Below, piece by piece: positions 1 to 8,338 of a DNA stretch of 32,690 bases. Under the pieces are notes generated by a model that was given only the letters and a program-made list of their open reading frames with translations, was not told where the DNA came from and made no database searches. Numbering within the stretch: the stretch's first letter is position 1; the number at the start of each line of letters is the position of its first letter. The position numbers were made by a program, and so were the translations under genes. The DNA is from Leptospira sp. (GTDB lineage: Bacteria > Spirochaetota > Leptospiria > Leptospirales > Leptospiraceae): NCBI GenBank assembly GCA_020831715.1, contig JAFIGA010000280.1:1-32690 (forward strand). Direction: 5' to 3'.

Positions 1-537
1 CAAAAGATAGCCCAAAGTTTTAATTTGATAACTATCAAGCCAATGCTATATATAGCAAATGTTTTGGATAAGGATTTAGAATCCAAGAAGAACATACACT
101 TGTCAAGAATTCAAGAAATGGCTGATCGAGAATATGCCAAAATGGTTGTTCTTTGTGGGAAATTCGAAGAAGAAATCTCAGGTCTTGAAAGAGACGAACA
201 GATAGAGTTCCTTAAAGAAGTAGGTGAAACAGAGAGTGGATTGGATAAAATGATCAGAGCCTCTTATGAACTTTTGGGATTGGTAACTTTTCTTACTGCC
301 GGTGAACAAGAAGTTCGTGCATGGACAACTCGTAAAAATAGCACCGGTCCTCAAGCAGCATCGGTCATTCACTCTGATTTTGAGAAGGGTTATATTCGAG
401 CAGAAGTGATGAAGTTTGATGACATTGATAGACTCGGAGATCCGGCTAAAGTAAAAGATGAAGGTAAGTTGCGAATTGAAGGAAAAGAATATGTAGTTTC
501 TGATGGTGATGTAATCTATTTTAGGGTAAACGCCTAA
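1..537 (+). CDS. ychF: YchF/OLA1-family ribosome-associated ATPase, C-terminal part (5' end outside window)
   Basis: The reading frame is open from the first base, so the gene starts upstream of the window; the TTG at 25 is an internal Leu codon, not the start. What remains is about 178 residues. It begins with the end of the G domain (the typical KPMLYIANV strand) and the helical insertion. It ends with the TGS domain, in which [22 protein letters not shown] and [10 protein letters not shown] are family signatures. YchF/OLA1 proteins are obg-related P-loop enzymes that prefer ATP and bind ribosomes; in bacteria they are linked to translation and the oxidative stress response. The P-loop itself is not in the window. 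The next gene starts 2 bases after the stop, suggesting cotranscription. Identification of the family is firm from the TGS region. Confidence 0.93.
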   Translation, partial: QKIAQSFNLITIKPMLYIANVLDKDLESKKNIHLSRIQEMADREYAKMVVLCGKFEEEISGLERDEQIEFLKEVGETESGLDKMIRASYELLGLVTFLTAGEQEVRAWTTRKNSTGPQAASVIHSDFEKGYIRAEVMKFDDIDRLGDPAKVKDEGKLRIEGKEYVVSDGDVIYFRVNA

Positions 538-539
538 TC

Positions 540-1451
540 ATGGATATTCGGCCTGTTCCTTCAGTTCAGGCAATCACACTTGCCAAACTTATCCGTCTTC
601 TTGCGATGACAGGAAAAAAAGCATTCCAGAAATATCTTTTTGATCCAATATCCTATGCAGGCTGGGAGGGTCCCAAGCAATCTTGGTCATCCAAGAAATA
701 TATGGAAAAAATCCGATCAGACATGATGGAGATTAGTCGTTTGAATTCAATCGGGCCATTATGTAAAAAAATGATCTGCCAAGCCATGACCGAGAATCCT
801 TCCTCGCTAGGTGATAGTTGCCTACTGTTTCTGGAAGTAATTGCCAATGAGCCAATAGTGGCATCATCGCAAGAATCTATCGATTTCATAAAGATGATAG
901 ATAAAACGTTGTTGCGGTTCAGTGATTTGCATAGCAATAGATCGGAACGTTTGTTTGCTGAGACTGTTTCTAGTTTTTCTCCGGAAGAATTGAAGGAAGC
1001 CTTTAAACCTATTAAATTGGATTCCAATAAGGATAAGGTCTACTTAGATACAGAAGTTCATAATTTATACCAGCAAGTTCTGTCTGCTTCCAAATCCGGG
1101 AATTTACAAAGATGTAAAAAATTATTATCCGGATATATAATTAAATATAGGGACACAGATTCTTATAGTGAAGAAGAAGTGCTAAAATTGATAAATGCTT
1201 TAAACCTGAGAGAGCGAGGTTTTGCCGAGGAATTGAATAATGCAATGGCAATTGACCTATACTATCAATTGACCAAGGCAATATTGGAGAAAAATATAAA
1301 AAAATCTATTGCATCTATAAGAAAATATGCTCATATATTTGAAGGCGATCCTCAGACTCCTTATTTTTTAGAGATTGACAAGATGGAAAGAACTCTCTAT
1401 AAAATAATAACAGAGAAGGGATTGATGAGTGAACTGAAAAGAGCTTTGTAA
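540..1451 (+). CDS. Unrecognised 303-residue soluble protein
   Basis: I do not recognise this protein. It has no signal peptide or membrane segment and reads as almost entirely alpha-helical, with many Lys, Glu, Leu and Ile. An N-terminal helix pair (about residues 10-45) is followed by helical segments reminiscent of HEAT or TPR-type packing around 60-150, and a second helical block lies at about 170-300. The ATG is 2 bases after the ychF stop. The STAS gene follows after a 28-base gap with a good Shine-Dalgarno site of its own. It may therefore belong to either the ychF unit or the partner-switching unit. The reading frame is intact and base composition is like the neighbours, so it is very probably a real gene. 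Function is unknown. Confidence 0.82.
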   Translation: MDIRPVPSVQAITLAKLIRLLAMTGKKAFQKYLFDPISYAGWEGPKQSWSSKKYMEKIRSDMMEISRLNSIGPLCKKMICQAMTENPSSLGDSCLLFLEVIANEPIVASSQESIDFIKMIDKTLLRFSDLHSNRSERLFAETVSSFSPEELKEAFKPIKLDSNKDKVYLDTEVHNLYQQVLSASKSGNLQRCKKLLSGYIIKYRDTDSYSEEEVLKLINALNLRERGFAEELNNAMAIDLYYQLTKAILEKNIKKSIASIRKYAHIFEGDPQTPYFLEIDKMERTLYKIITEKGLMSELKRAL

Positions 1452-1469
1452 ATTACTTTCTTTAAATTC

Positions 1470-1475
1470 GGGAGG
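1470..1475 (+). promoter_or_regulatory. Shine-Dalgarno site of the STAS gene
   Basis: GGGAGG lies 4 bases before the ATG at 1480. It is one of the strongest ribosome-binding sites in the window. It suggests that the small STAS protein is translated independently and at a higher level than the overlapping genes after it. Confidence 0.6.
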
Positions 1476-1479
1476 CTTC

Positions 1480-1830
1480 ATGGCACAATCAATACTAAAA
1501 ATCAATCAATCAACAGCAGGGAAAGTTGTCGTCCTTGCATTAAATGGTGAGTTGGATGCAAAAACTGCTCCGGACTTCAGAACTCAATTGGATAAGTTAA
1601 TTGAATCCGGTTCAGTCAATTTGGTTTTGGATTGTAAAGATCTAAGTTATGTTGCATCCGCAGGAATAGGCACTTTGAATGCTGTATTAAAATCAGCTAC
1701 ATCGAAGAATGGCGAACTCGTTTTGTCCAATGTCCAAAAAGATATCAAAGATACTATGGAACTCATGTATTTTACCAAGAAAGTAAAAATATTCTCATCC
1801 ACTGAAGAAGCAATTCAAAAATTCAGTTAA
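1480..1830 (+). CDS. STAS-domain anti-sigma factor antagonist (SpoIIAA/RsbV type)
   Basis: This is a 116-residue single-domain STAS protein, the usual length for the family. The strand-turn-helix LDCKDLSYVASAGIGTL (about residues 50-66) is the phosphorylation loop. Ser60 aligns with Ser58 of Bacillus SpoIIAA and Ser56 of RsbV; the preceding Asp is replaced by Ala59. In the known switch the unphosphorylated form binds the anti-sigma kinase and frees its target, while phosphorylation by the kinase turns it off. The kinase candidate starts 4 bases downstream and a PP2C-type phosphatase follows, so all three parts of a partner-switching module are adjacent. The regulated target is not visible in the window. 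Family assignment is secure; pairing with the neighbours is inferred from order. Confidence 0.9.
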   Translation: MAQSILKINQSTAGKVVVLALNGELDAKTAPDFRTQLDKLIESGSVNLVLDCKDLSYVASAGIGTLNAVLKSATSKNGELVLSNVQKDIKDTMELMYFTKKVKIFSSTEEAIQKFS

Positions 1831-1834
1831 TTAG

Positions 1835-2269
1835 ATGATTCCTCAAAAGGACAATCGACTGAGTATCCCCAAGTCTATGGACTCTTTGTCTATTATCCGA
1901 AACAACCTTCGTAAATTCTTGATAGAAACAAGTTTTGATTCCAAGCAGATCAACAGCATTGTTTTATCTGTAGATGAAGCTATTACCAATATCATCGAGC
2001 ATGGTAAATCTATTCAATCAGATGATAATATTGAAATAAATGTCCATTATGATGGGAAAACTATAGAATTAAACATTGAAGATCATTGTGAGCATTTCAA
2101 CCCTCTTGCATCTGAAATTGCTAATCCATATACTTTCATTAACGAAGGTAATGATGGAGGAATGGGTATTTATAGTTATAGAACTCTAATGGATGTAAGA
2201 TATCAGCCGATTGGAGATAAAATGGGGAATCGCTTAATTTTGCGATATCCCAAAATGGAAAAAACATGA
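1835..2269 (+). CDS. RsbW/SpoIIAB-type anti-sigma factor serine kinase (HATPase)
   Basis: This 144-residue protein has a single GHKL/HATPase_c fold. The N-box is VDEAITNIIEHG (residues 46-57, with Glu48 and Asn52). The G1 region is IEDHCEHFNP (81-90) and lacks the usual DxGxG glycines, having DHCEHF instead. The G2 loop is GGMGIY (108-113). These features match the anti-sigma serine kinases that bind a sigma factor or another target and phosphorylate a STAS partner. It lies 4 bases after the STAS gene and overlaps the phosphatase gene by 4 bases (ATGA), so the two are probably translationally coupled. No sigma factor gene is seen nearby, so the client is unknown. Confidence 0.88.
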   Translation: MIPQKDNRLSIPKSMDSLSIIRNNLRKFLIETSFDSKQINSIVLSVDEAITNIIEHGKSIQSDDNIEINVHYDGKTIELNIEDHCEHFNPLASEIANPYTFINEGNDGGMGIYSYRTLMDVRYQPIGDKMGNRLILRYPKMEKT

Positions 2270-5106
2270 AAGAAATAATTAAAATTATAAAACCCGGAAT
2301 TCGTGCAAAATTAATTTTTTTTACTGTTGTACTTTTGGCAACATTTGGTGTAATTAGTTTTGTATATTTTGGTTACCAACAAAAACAATGGAGCCAAGAT
2401 ATTTTTGAAAAGGAAATTCATGCTCCCTTAAGTTATATAAACTCGTTGAGTTTGGACATGGATAACTTAGCTGATACTTTGGTTCTGATACAAGATGTAA
2501 AAAGTCGAATTAAGTCTAAAGAATCTGAATTGAAAAAAAACAAACAGAGAGTAGTTCGTAAAGTAAACGAATCATCCTATTTTGGTTTGATTAGTAAATC
2601 CAAAAGTAAGGTATACTATCGGGATACTTATTTTTCGGAGTATCTGTCCGAGACTGAAATCAATGATTTACTTGAGAAAGTCAAGAATCAATTTAGGGAT
2701 GAAAATGGAATATCCATAGATAAAAAGAAGTTTGATTATTTTTTATTAGTAGCATTTCGAGTGGCAAAATTTCGATCCATTGTAGATTCATATGAAATCA
2801 AGCCAGATAAATCAGAAAGAGAAGATCGAATTCTAAATGCAAATAAAAAATACTTATCCAGAGAAATGAAAAATCTGAGGACTTTAATTCAGAATTTTTT
2901 TCGTAACCGGAATAAATTTAACATTGAAGAGTTGGGGTTTAATCCGAGAAATGTGAGAATTCAAACATTTGACAAGGAAAAGAATTTATTTTTGGATACA
3001 GGTATTTTGATTGATGGATCATCATTTTCTTCCAGAAGATTACTTTCTATGCAAGAATTTAAAGAAGATAGATCCAAACTTTTGGATTTCACTGCAGAAG
3101 ATTTGATATCTGTAAGTTCGGAGAAAGAAAAGCAATATTCAATCGGTAAAAACTATTTTGATCTTGTTGCTAGACCTTTTTTTAAAAATCCATTACTTAC
3201 AGAAAGATCCAAGTTGATACTCTCAGATATTGATGCCGGTAATTCTTTATGGATAGAATATGTCAGAAAAGATATACAGATCTCTTATGCATTTTCTGAA
3301 TTAGTTGGCAGGATGAGGGAGAGAAGGAATAATTTGATTCAAGATTCGATCCCACCTTATAAAGATAAAGAATACAATTCACTTTATAAGGAATACAATA
3401 GTCTATTAAAAGAAAGATTGGATTTTTATAAAAAAAACCATCCATATCCGGATGAAAACACTAAGCGAAGGAAATCTATTAATGATTCGATCTCAGATTA
3501 TAAGGATAAAGCGAAAGCTCTTGAAGAAAGCATCAAGGGACTGACAGATCAAGCCAATGCTCTTAGGAAATTGGATAAAGAAGATCAAGCGGTCATATTA
3601 GAAAGTAAAGCCGATGAAATGGGTTCAGATTTGGAATCTGTAAACGAAGAAATCGCTCAATTGAAAATAACATTGAATAGTTGGAGTGAATATCCGAGAT
3701 TGAAATTAGCTGAGGCATATCAAAATATGCGGGAAGCTGCATTAAAATCACATATCATGTTGCCGTATCGTAATGATAGCTTGGCTTATGAAAAATTTTT
3801 GCGGGATAACTCTATTTTTTTCCCGGAGCATAGGAGATGGAGTCATATAAGACAATGGATCATGAGCGGGAAGTCGGAGACAGAGATCCCTTTGGTGTAT
3901 ATTCCAAAAAGAGGAAAGGTTCCGGTCTTCGAAGATGGGATCTTATTTCGCAGTAGAATGGAAGCTGAAGAGTATATGTGGTTTTTGGATTCTACGCCTA
4001 TCTATTCCTATCCGGAAACAGACAAATCTTTAGTGCATATTCTTTTATTTAAAAGTCTAGCCGGTTTTAATATTATTCTTTTGGACAAAACAGAATCTAC
4101 TCTTGAGATGAAGAATTCTCTCAACCAACTTTTAAAACTTGCCTTAGGTATAGGAATGTTTTTTCTCCTAATTGCAATTTTTGCATCTAACTATGCTGTA
4201 CGTAAGATTCGTAAAATTGCCGAAGTCACATCTTTAGTTGGGGATGGCAATCTCAATGTTGAATTTCCAAAGACAGGTTGGGATGAGATTGGAAGTTTGG
4301 GAAGAACTTTAAATCATATGGTATCCGGACTCAGGGAACGTGAAGAGTTAAGAGGAGAATTGGAGGCAGCAGAAGAGATCCAAAAACGATTGTTACCTGA
4401 TAGATTGCCGGATATAAAAGGTCTTGAATTCGGATCATTTTATAAGGCAATGCATGGTGTAGGCGGGGACTATTTTGACTTTATAGAATTAGAAGATAGA
4501 GTGTATTTAGTCGTGGGGGATGTATCCAATCACGGTGTAGGTCCTGCTCTTGTTATGGCATTGTTGCGATCTCAATTGCATGGCTTGATACGAAGAGGAA
4601 TAAAAGATCCTGTTAAATTGCTATTGGAATTGAATTCATTTCTATATGCTGAGACGCCGGATACGATATTCGTCACCTTATTTCTTGGAGTTTTTCTAAA
4701 AGAAAGTAATTCCTTGGTTTATGCTTCAGCGGGTCACAATAAGCCGGTGGTTTACAGGGATAAAGATAAAAAATGTAAATTGTTGAAAGCCGGAGGCTTA
4801 CCTCTTGGTATGGATGATAATGAGTTCTTTCAAACCACAATCGAATTGAGAAAGACAATTTTGGAAAAAGGAGACTTCTTCTTTCAATTCACCGATGGTG
4901 TGAATGAAGCTATGAATGAAGCAAAGGAGCAGTATGGAAATGAGAGATTGTACAAATTCATAGGGGACAATCAAAATTTGAATTCACATGATCTGCTACA
5001 AGCAATCGCCAAGGATGTTGAGAACTTTACAGGGAAAAAGATAATTTCCGAAGGACCCAATGAACTTAACGACGATATAGCGATGATAGGGCTTAGAGTT
5101 TTGTAA
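2266..5106 (+). CDS. Membrane-anchored PP2C (SpoIIE/RsbU-type) serine phosphatase with HAMP domain and large extracytoplasmic sensor region
   Basis: This is a 946-residue sensor phosphatase. Membrane segment 1 is at about residues 15-37 and segment 2 at about 624-645, giving an extracytoplasmic region of nearly 590 residues. That region contains a long coiled coil (about 360-470) with a near repeat KEYNSLYKEYNSLLKE. A HAMP domain (about 646-698) and a linker with EIQKRLLP lead into a PP2C domain of the SpoIIE type (about 700-946). Metal-binding aspartates are visible: Asp735 in GGDYFDF, Asp752 in VGDVSNHG, Asp877 in FTDGVNE and Asp936/Asp937 in LNDDIAM. In related systems this enzyme dephosphorylates the STAS protein in response to a signal; here the STAS and kinase genes are immediately upstream with a 4-base overlap. 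The signal sensed outside the membrane is unknown. The 3' end overlaps the convergent plsC-like gene by 14 bases. Confidence 0.9.
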   Translation: MKEIIKIIKPGIRAKLIFFTVVLLATFGVISFVYFGYQQKQWSQDIFEKEIHAPLSYINSLSLDMDNLADTLVLIQDVKSRIKSKESELKKNKQRVVRKVNESSYFGLISKSKSKVYYRDTYFSEYLSETEINDLLEKVKNQFRDENGISIDKKKFDYFLLVAFRVAKFRSIVDSYEIKPDKSEREDRILNANKKYLSREMKNLRTLIQNFFRNRNKFNIEELGFNPRNVRIQTFDKEKNLFLDTGILIDGSSFSSRRLLSMQEFKEDRSKLLDFTAEDLISVSSEKEKQYSIGKNYFDLVARPFFKNPLLTERSKLILSDIDAGNSLWIEYVRKDIQISYAFSELVGRMRERRNNLIQDSIPPYKDKEYNSLYKEYNSLLKERLDFYKKNHPYPDENTKRRKSINDSISDYKDKAKALEESIKGLTDQANALRKLDKEDQAVILESKADEMGSDLESVNEEIAQLKITLNSWSEYPRLKLAEAYQNMREAALKSHIMLPYRNDSLAYEKFLRDNSIFFPEHRRWSHIRQWIMSGKSETEIPLVYIPKRGKVPVFEDGILFRSRMEAEEYMWFLDSTPIYSYPETDKSLVHILLFKSLAGFNIILLDKTESTLEMKNSLNQLLKLALGIGMFFLLIAIFASNYAVRKIRKIAEVTSLVGDGNLNVEFPKTGWDEIGSLGRTLNHMVSGLREREELRGELEAAEEIQKRLLPDRLPDIKGLEFGSFYKAMHGVGGDYFDFIELEDRVYLVVGDVSNHGVGPALVMALLRSQLHGLIRRGIKDPVKLLLELNSFLYAETPDTIFVTLFLGVFLKESNSLVYASAGHNKPVVYRDKDKKCKLLKAGGLPLGMDDNEFFQTTIELRKTILEKGDFFFQFTDGVNEAMNEAKEQYGNERLYKFIGDNQNLNSHDLLQAIAKDVENFTGKKIISEGPNELNDDIAMIGLRVL

Positions 5107-5935
5107 TAAACTTTCTGGGTTTACCTCTTCTTTCAGGGTGATCTTTTAAAAAGTAAACCCTTCTCTCCAACTCTTCTGTGAGTTCTTTAGCTGCTTTTTT
5201 CTCGGGAGTGGTTGGAAAATCAGTAGGAGGAATAGGCTGACCAATGTTATAACGGATCTTAGCCTTGAATGCGGCACCGGATAGAAATGACTCCGCTTTA
5301 GACATATTGTGTGCTCCACTGATTCCGGATGGTATTATAGGAACACCGGCTCTAATAGCAATTTTAGCCGCCATTGCCTTAAAAGGTCCCATGACTCCGG
5401 ATTCAGTTCTTGTGCCTTCGGGATAGATACTTAGTATTTCTCCTGATTTTAAAATATCAACCATGTAATCTTCCAATTTCGCATAATAGTCCATAGCTTG
5501 CTTTTTGTCCATGTTGGAACCATGTGCATTTCTAATGATGGGCATTCCACCCCAATGGATTAGATTTTTACCGAAAGAATCCCCCATTTTATTTAATAGG
5601 GTTTTAATTAAGGGTTTTGTTAAATTTAAGGGAGGCATGGAAAAAGGTGACTTGGGATTCTCAATATATTCAAGGATGTCAGTTTGAGGATGGAAGAGTT
5701 CATACTTGCCTAGATAAACGATTTTTCTCTCTGTGTAAACACCTTGTACGGGAACATCTAGATAATCGGTATGGTTTGAAATAATTACCGCTCCACCGGT
5801 CTTTGGAATAAAATCCAAGCCTGTTACTTCGATATCATAAACCAATTCCAATATCTGCTTTAGTAGGTATTTGGGAATCTCTCTTGGGATTAAAAAAAGT
5901 TCTTCGAGATTGTCTGTATTTTGTGATTTATTCAT
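5093..5935 (-). CDS. PlsC-type 1-acylglycerol-3-phosphate acyltransferase family protein
   Basis: This 280-residue protein carries the acyltransferase signature NHTDYLD (HX4D; His55, Asp60) and the substrate-binding block YPEGTRTESG (171-180, EGTR at 173-176). A GVPIIPSGISGA strand follows (197-208). It probably transfers an acyl chain to lysophosphatidate or a related acceptor at the inner membrane in phospholipid synthesis. It has no clear transmembrane helix and is probably peripheral. The start at 5935 has GGTGA about 7 bases upstream. It is divergent from the PAP2-flippase operon, whose first enzyme also acts on lipid phosphates, and its 3' end overlaps the phosphatase gene by 14 bases. 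Substrate specificity cannot be read from the sequence. Confidence 0.86.
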   Translation of the reverse strand: MNKSQNTDNLEELFLIPREIPKYLLKQILELVYDIEVTGLDFIPKTGGAVIISNHTDYLDVPVQGVYTERKIVYLGKYELFHPQTDILEYIENPKSPFSMPPLNLTKPLIKTLLNKMGDSFGKNLIHWGGMPIIRNAHGSNMDKKQAMDYYAKLEDYMVDILKSGEILSIYPEGTRTESGVMGPFKAMAAKIAIRAGVPIIPSGISGAHNMSKAESFLSGAAFKAKIRYNIGQPIPPTDFPTTPEKKAAKELTEELERRVYFLKDHPERRGKPRKFITKL

Positions 5936-6033
5936 TTCAATTTCACCCTATCCAAGCATTGTTTTGATAAAACCCATAAAATCAAGGAAAAATCAGTTGA
6001 TGAATCAGCTGCAATCCAATGGACTAGAGTAAT

Positions 6034-7059
6034 ATGGAATTTTCTGTTTTGATTGAAAGTGAGCTTCTTTTTGGGAATGGAATTCTGGAAGCTTTGCATA
6101 TTTGGGACGATGGATTAGGATGGCTTTTTGCTTCCATCGGTATAATCGCTCATCATTTAGGTTCCAATATTTTTTTCATGGCACTTCTATCCATAATTTT
6201 CATTGTATTTTCTCCAAGGTTGGGAATTACTCTCGGATTTGGACTATTGACCGCTGGAATTTTCAATTCCTTAATGAAATTCGTTTGTAAAAGTCCTAGA
6301 CCTTTCGGTTTGGAAGAATCGATTGCAAATCTGCAAAACAGTGCAGGAGAATTGGCTTTTGGTTTCCCATCAGGGCATGTTCATTCATCAGTTCTTATCT
6401 GGGGTTTGCTATTCTATTATGTTCCGAATAAAACTCTAAGAATAATCTGTATAATTATTTTGGCAATCATGCCATTTGCAAGAATGTATCTGGGGGTTCA
6501 TTTCCTTGGCGATGTTATAGGTGGTCTTATCTTGGGTGCAATCAATCTTGTGTTGATAATTTGGCTTAGAGAGAAATACAATGATTTTCCCGATCCTTTT
6601 TATTTTTTAACTCCGGGTAGAGCCACAAGAACATTTTCATTGGCTGTAATTGCCATAAGTCTTTCTCCTGTATTGCTCATGGAAGGAAAATTAGCTGAGC
6701 CGGAAATATATTCATTAAAGATTTTGGTCATGTCTTCTGCGGCTTTAGCGGGATTTTTGATCGGATTGATGCTTTTAAAACTCACTCTCTTGGAATCAAA
6801 AACTTTATGGGAGAGTTTTACTGAATCTAATGAACCTGCTGTAAGAGTTTTAGTTGTTCGTATGTTGACACTGGCGAGTGTAATAGTGGTTGTATATTTT
6901 GTACCTTCAAGTTTAATTAAGTCACTTCATTTGGCTGATGATATTTTGGTAAGATATGTTCGGTATCTAGTAGTAGGTTTTTCTATTGTCTATCTAATCC
7001 CATACATTCTTTTTTCTATTCAGAATGGAAAGTTTATAAAATCGCAAGTCAATGAATAG
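6034..7059 (+). CDS. PAP2-superfamily membrane phosphatase
   Basis: This 341-residue multispanning protein has all three PAP2 catalytic motifs in order: Lys82-x6-Arg89-Pro90 (in KFVCKSPRP), PSGH at 112-115, and Arg150-x5-His156-x3-Asp160 (in ARMYLGVHFLGD). The catalytic part covers residues 1 to about 180. A C-terminal extension of about 160 residues holds several more membrane helices and is longer than in simple PAP2 enzymes. The family removes phosphate from lipids such as phosphatidate, undecaprenyl pyrophosphate or lipid A. Its stop overlaps the start of a flippase-like gene by 8 bases, which suggests action on a lipid carrier for envelope glycans rather than general phospholipid turnover; this is inference. 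All catalytic residues are present. Confidence 0.88.
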   Translation: MEFSVLIESELLFGNGILEALHIWDDGLGWLFASIGIIAHHLGSNIFFMALLSIIFIVFSPRLGITLGFGLLTAGIFNSLMKFVCKSPRPFGLEESIANLQNSAGELAFGFPSGHVHSSVLIWGLLFYYVPNKTLRIICIIILAIMPFARMYLGVHFLGDVIGGLILGAINLVLIIWLREKYNDFPDPFYFLTPGRATRTFSLAVIAISLSPVLLMEGKLAEPEIYSLKILVMSSAALAGFLIGLMLLKLTLLESKTLWESFTESNEPAVRVLVVRMLTLASVIVVVYFVPSSLIKSLHLADDILVRYVRYLVVGFSIVYLIPYILFSIQNGKFIKSQVNE

Positions 7060-8338
7060 AATTAACCGTGGACTTCGTGATTTCCGTCTTGAATTTAAAA
7101 AGGCAGGGGTATTTAAAAACTCTGCCTATGTAACTATATCTAAGGTATTCTCATCGCTTACCAATCTAGTTTTTATGATTTACTCCGTGAATTTAATGAC
7201 GAAGTCTGAGAATGGTCAATTCCAATATTATTTGGGTTTTTTCCCTGTTTTATTGGCACTTGCCGAATTCGGATTGCCGTCAGCTCTTGTTAAGTATTTA
7301 GCCCCTGTAACGGAAAATAGCCGAAGAGTTGGATCTCTTATGCTATCTTCCCTTCTTTTAAAACTATATTCTTTCATACTTCTCATTGCAATTGGAATTA
7401 TTGGTTTCTTAATACTAAAAGAGAATGCTTTGGTCGTTTTACTTTTGGTTGTAGGCGCATTTTTTGCATCTTTTGGTTCTTATTTCGAAACAGTTTTGGT
7501 TTCATTTAGAAACTATTTTGCTCTGTCTATTTGGAATCCCCTTCCGAATTTGATTCGTTTGGTACTCCTCTTGTTAATTACTTATAATTCCACACCCGGG
7601 TATTTGGAAATTTTGGCAATCTATTGTCTATCGCCTGCCTTCGTTCTCGGCTTATTTTTCTTGATATCCTATAAAGAAAATTTGATCTGGAGTGCTAATT
7701 GGGAATCGATTAAAAAAGACCAAAAGGATCTTGCTGTATTCAATTCTTGGGCATTGCTTGCTTCTATATTTGCAATTGTGTCCGATAGGATGGAAATATT
7801 CTTTTTAAAAATGTATCATGGTGCTGAAGCGGTTGCGGAATATGGAACCACCTTGCAATTATTTAGTGGATTTGTAATTATATTGTCTGTATTAAATTCT
7901 CTCATATATCCTAAATTATCTCGATTGGTGGAAACTCCGGAATTCAAGGGTTTTTTGATTAAGAGTATAATGGCAGGTGGCTTGATGGCAATATTGCTTT
8001 CCCCCGGATTGTTCTTGGGTCATTTTGTCATAGATCTTTTATTTCGAGGTAATTACAGTAACTCAGTTCCCGTTTTTCACCTATTGTATCCTAATTTTTT
8101 ACTTCAATTGGTTTTTGCACCCCTGGGTATGGCTCTTTACGCTTTGGGTCTACCTAGATTATTGGCTTTTCTGGCACTCATTCGTCTATTGTTTGGATTG
8201 TTGTTTGATAATATTTTGATTCCTGATTTTGGAACAAAAGGGGCGGCAATGTCTTTGTTTTTGGGACAGATTGTATCCTGGTTATTGTTGGTAGGATATT
8301 TTATGGCTTTTTTCAAAAATAAAGAAGAAAACAAATAA
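7052..8338 (+). CDS. Polysaccharide flippase-like membrane protein (Wzx/MVF family)
   Basis: This 428-residue protein has about 12 hydrophobic helices spread over its length and short basic cytoplasmic loops. An amphipathic N-terminus runs into a first helix at about residues 22-45. Such architecture, with the sequence flavour of GLPSALVKYLAP after helix 2, is typical of polysaccharide biosynthesis flippases that move lipid-linked sugars across the inner membrane. There is no soluble domain. Its start lies 8 bases inside the PAP2 gene and its stop is directly followed by the ATG of the outer-membrane protein gene, so the three genes form one tightly coupled unit. The cargo is unknown and no glycosyltransferase genes are adjacent. 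Confidence 0.82.
   Translation: MNRINRGLRDFRLEFKKAGVFKNSAYVTISKVFSSLTNLVFMIYSVNLMTKSENGQFQYYLGFFPVLLALAEFGLPSALVKYLAPVTENSRRVGSLMLSSLLLKLYSFILLIAIGIIGFLILKENALVVLLLVVGAFFASFGSYFETVLVSFRNYFALSIWNPLPNLIRLVLLLLITYNSTPGYLEILAIYCLSPAFVLGLFFLISYKENLIWSANWESIKKDQKDLAVFNSWALLASIFAIVSDRMEIFFLKMYHGAEAVAEYGTTLQLFSGFVIILSVLNSLIYPKLSRLVETPEFKGFLIKSIMAGGLMAILLSPGLFLGHFVIDLLFRGNYSNSVPVFHLLYPNFLLQLVFAPLGMALYALGLPRLLAFLALIRLLFGLLFDNILIPDFGTKGAAMSLFLGQIVSWLLLVGYFMAFFKNKEENK

Noticed and set aside
6000..6017. Imperfect palindrome CAGTTGATGAATCAGCTG before the PAP2 gene
   Set aside because: It pairs over 8 positions only with a G-T and a central mismatch. No known operator matches and it may be chance.
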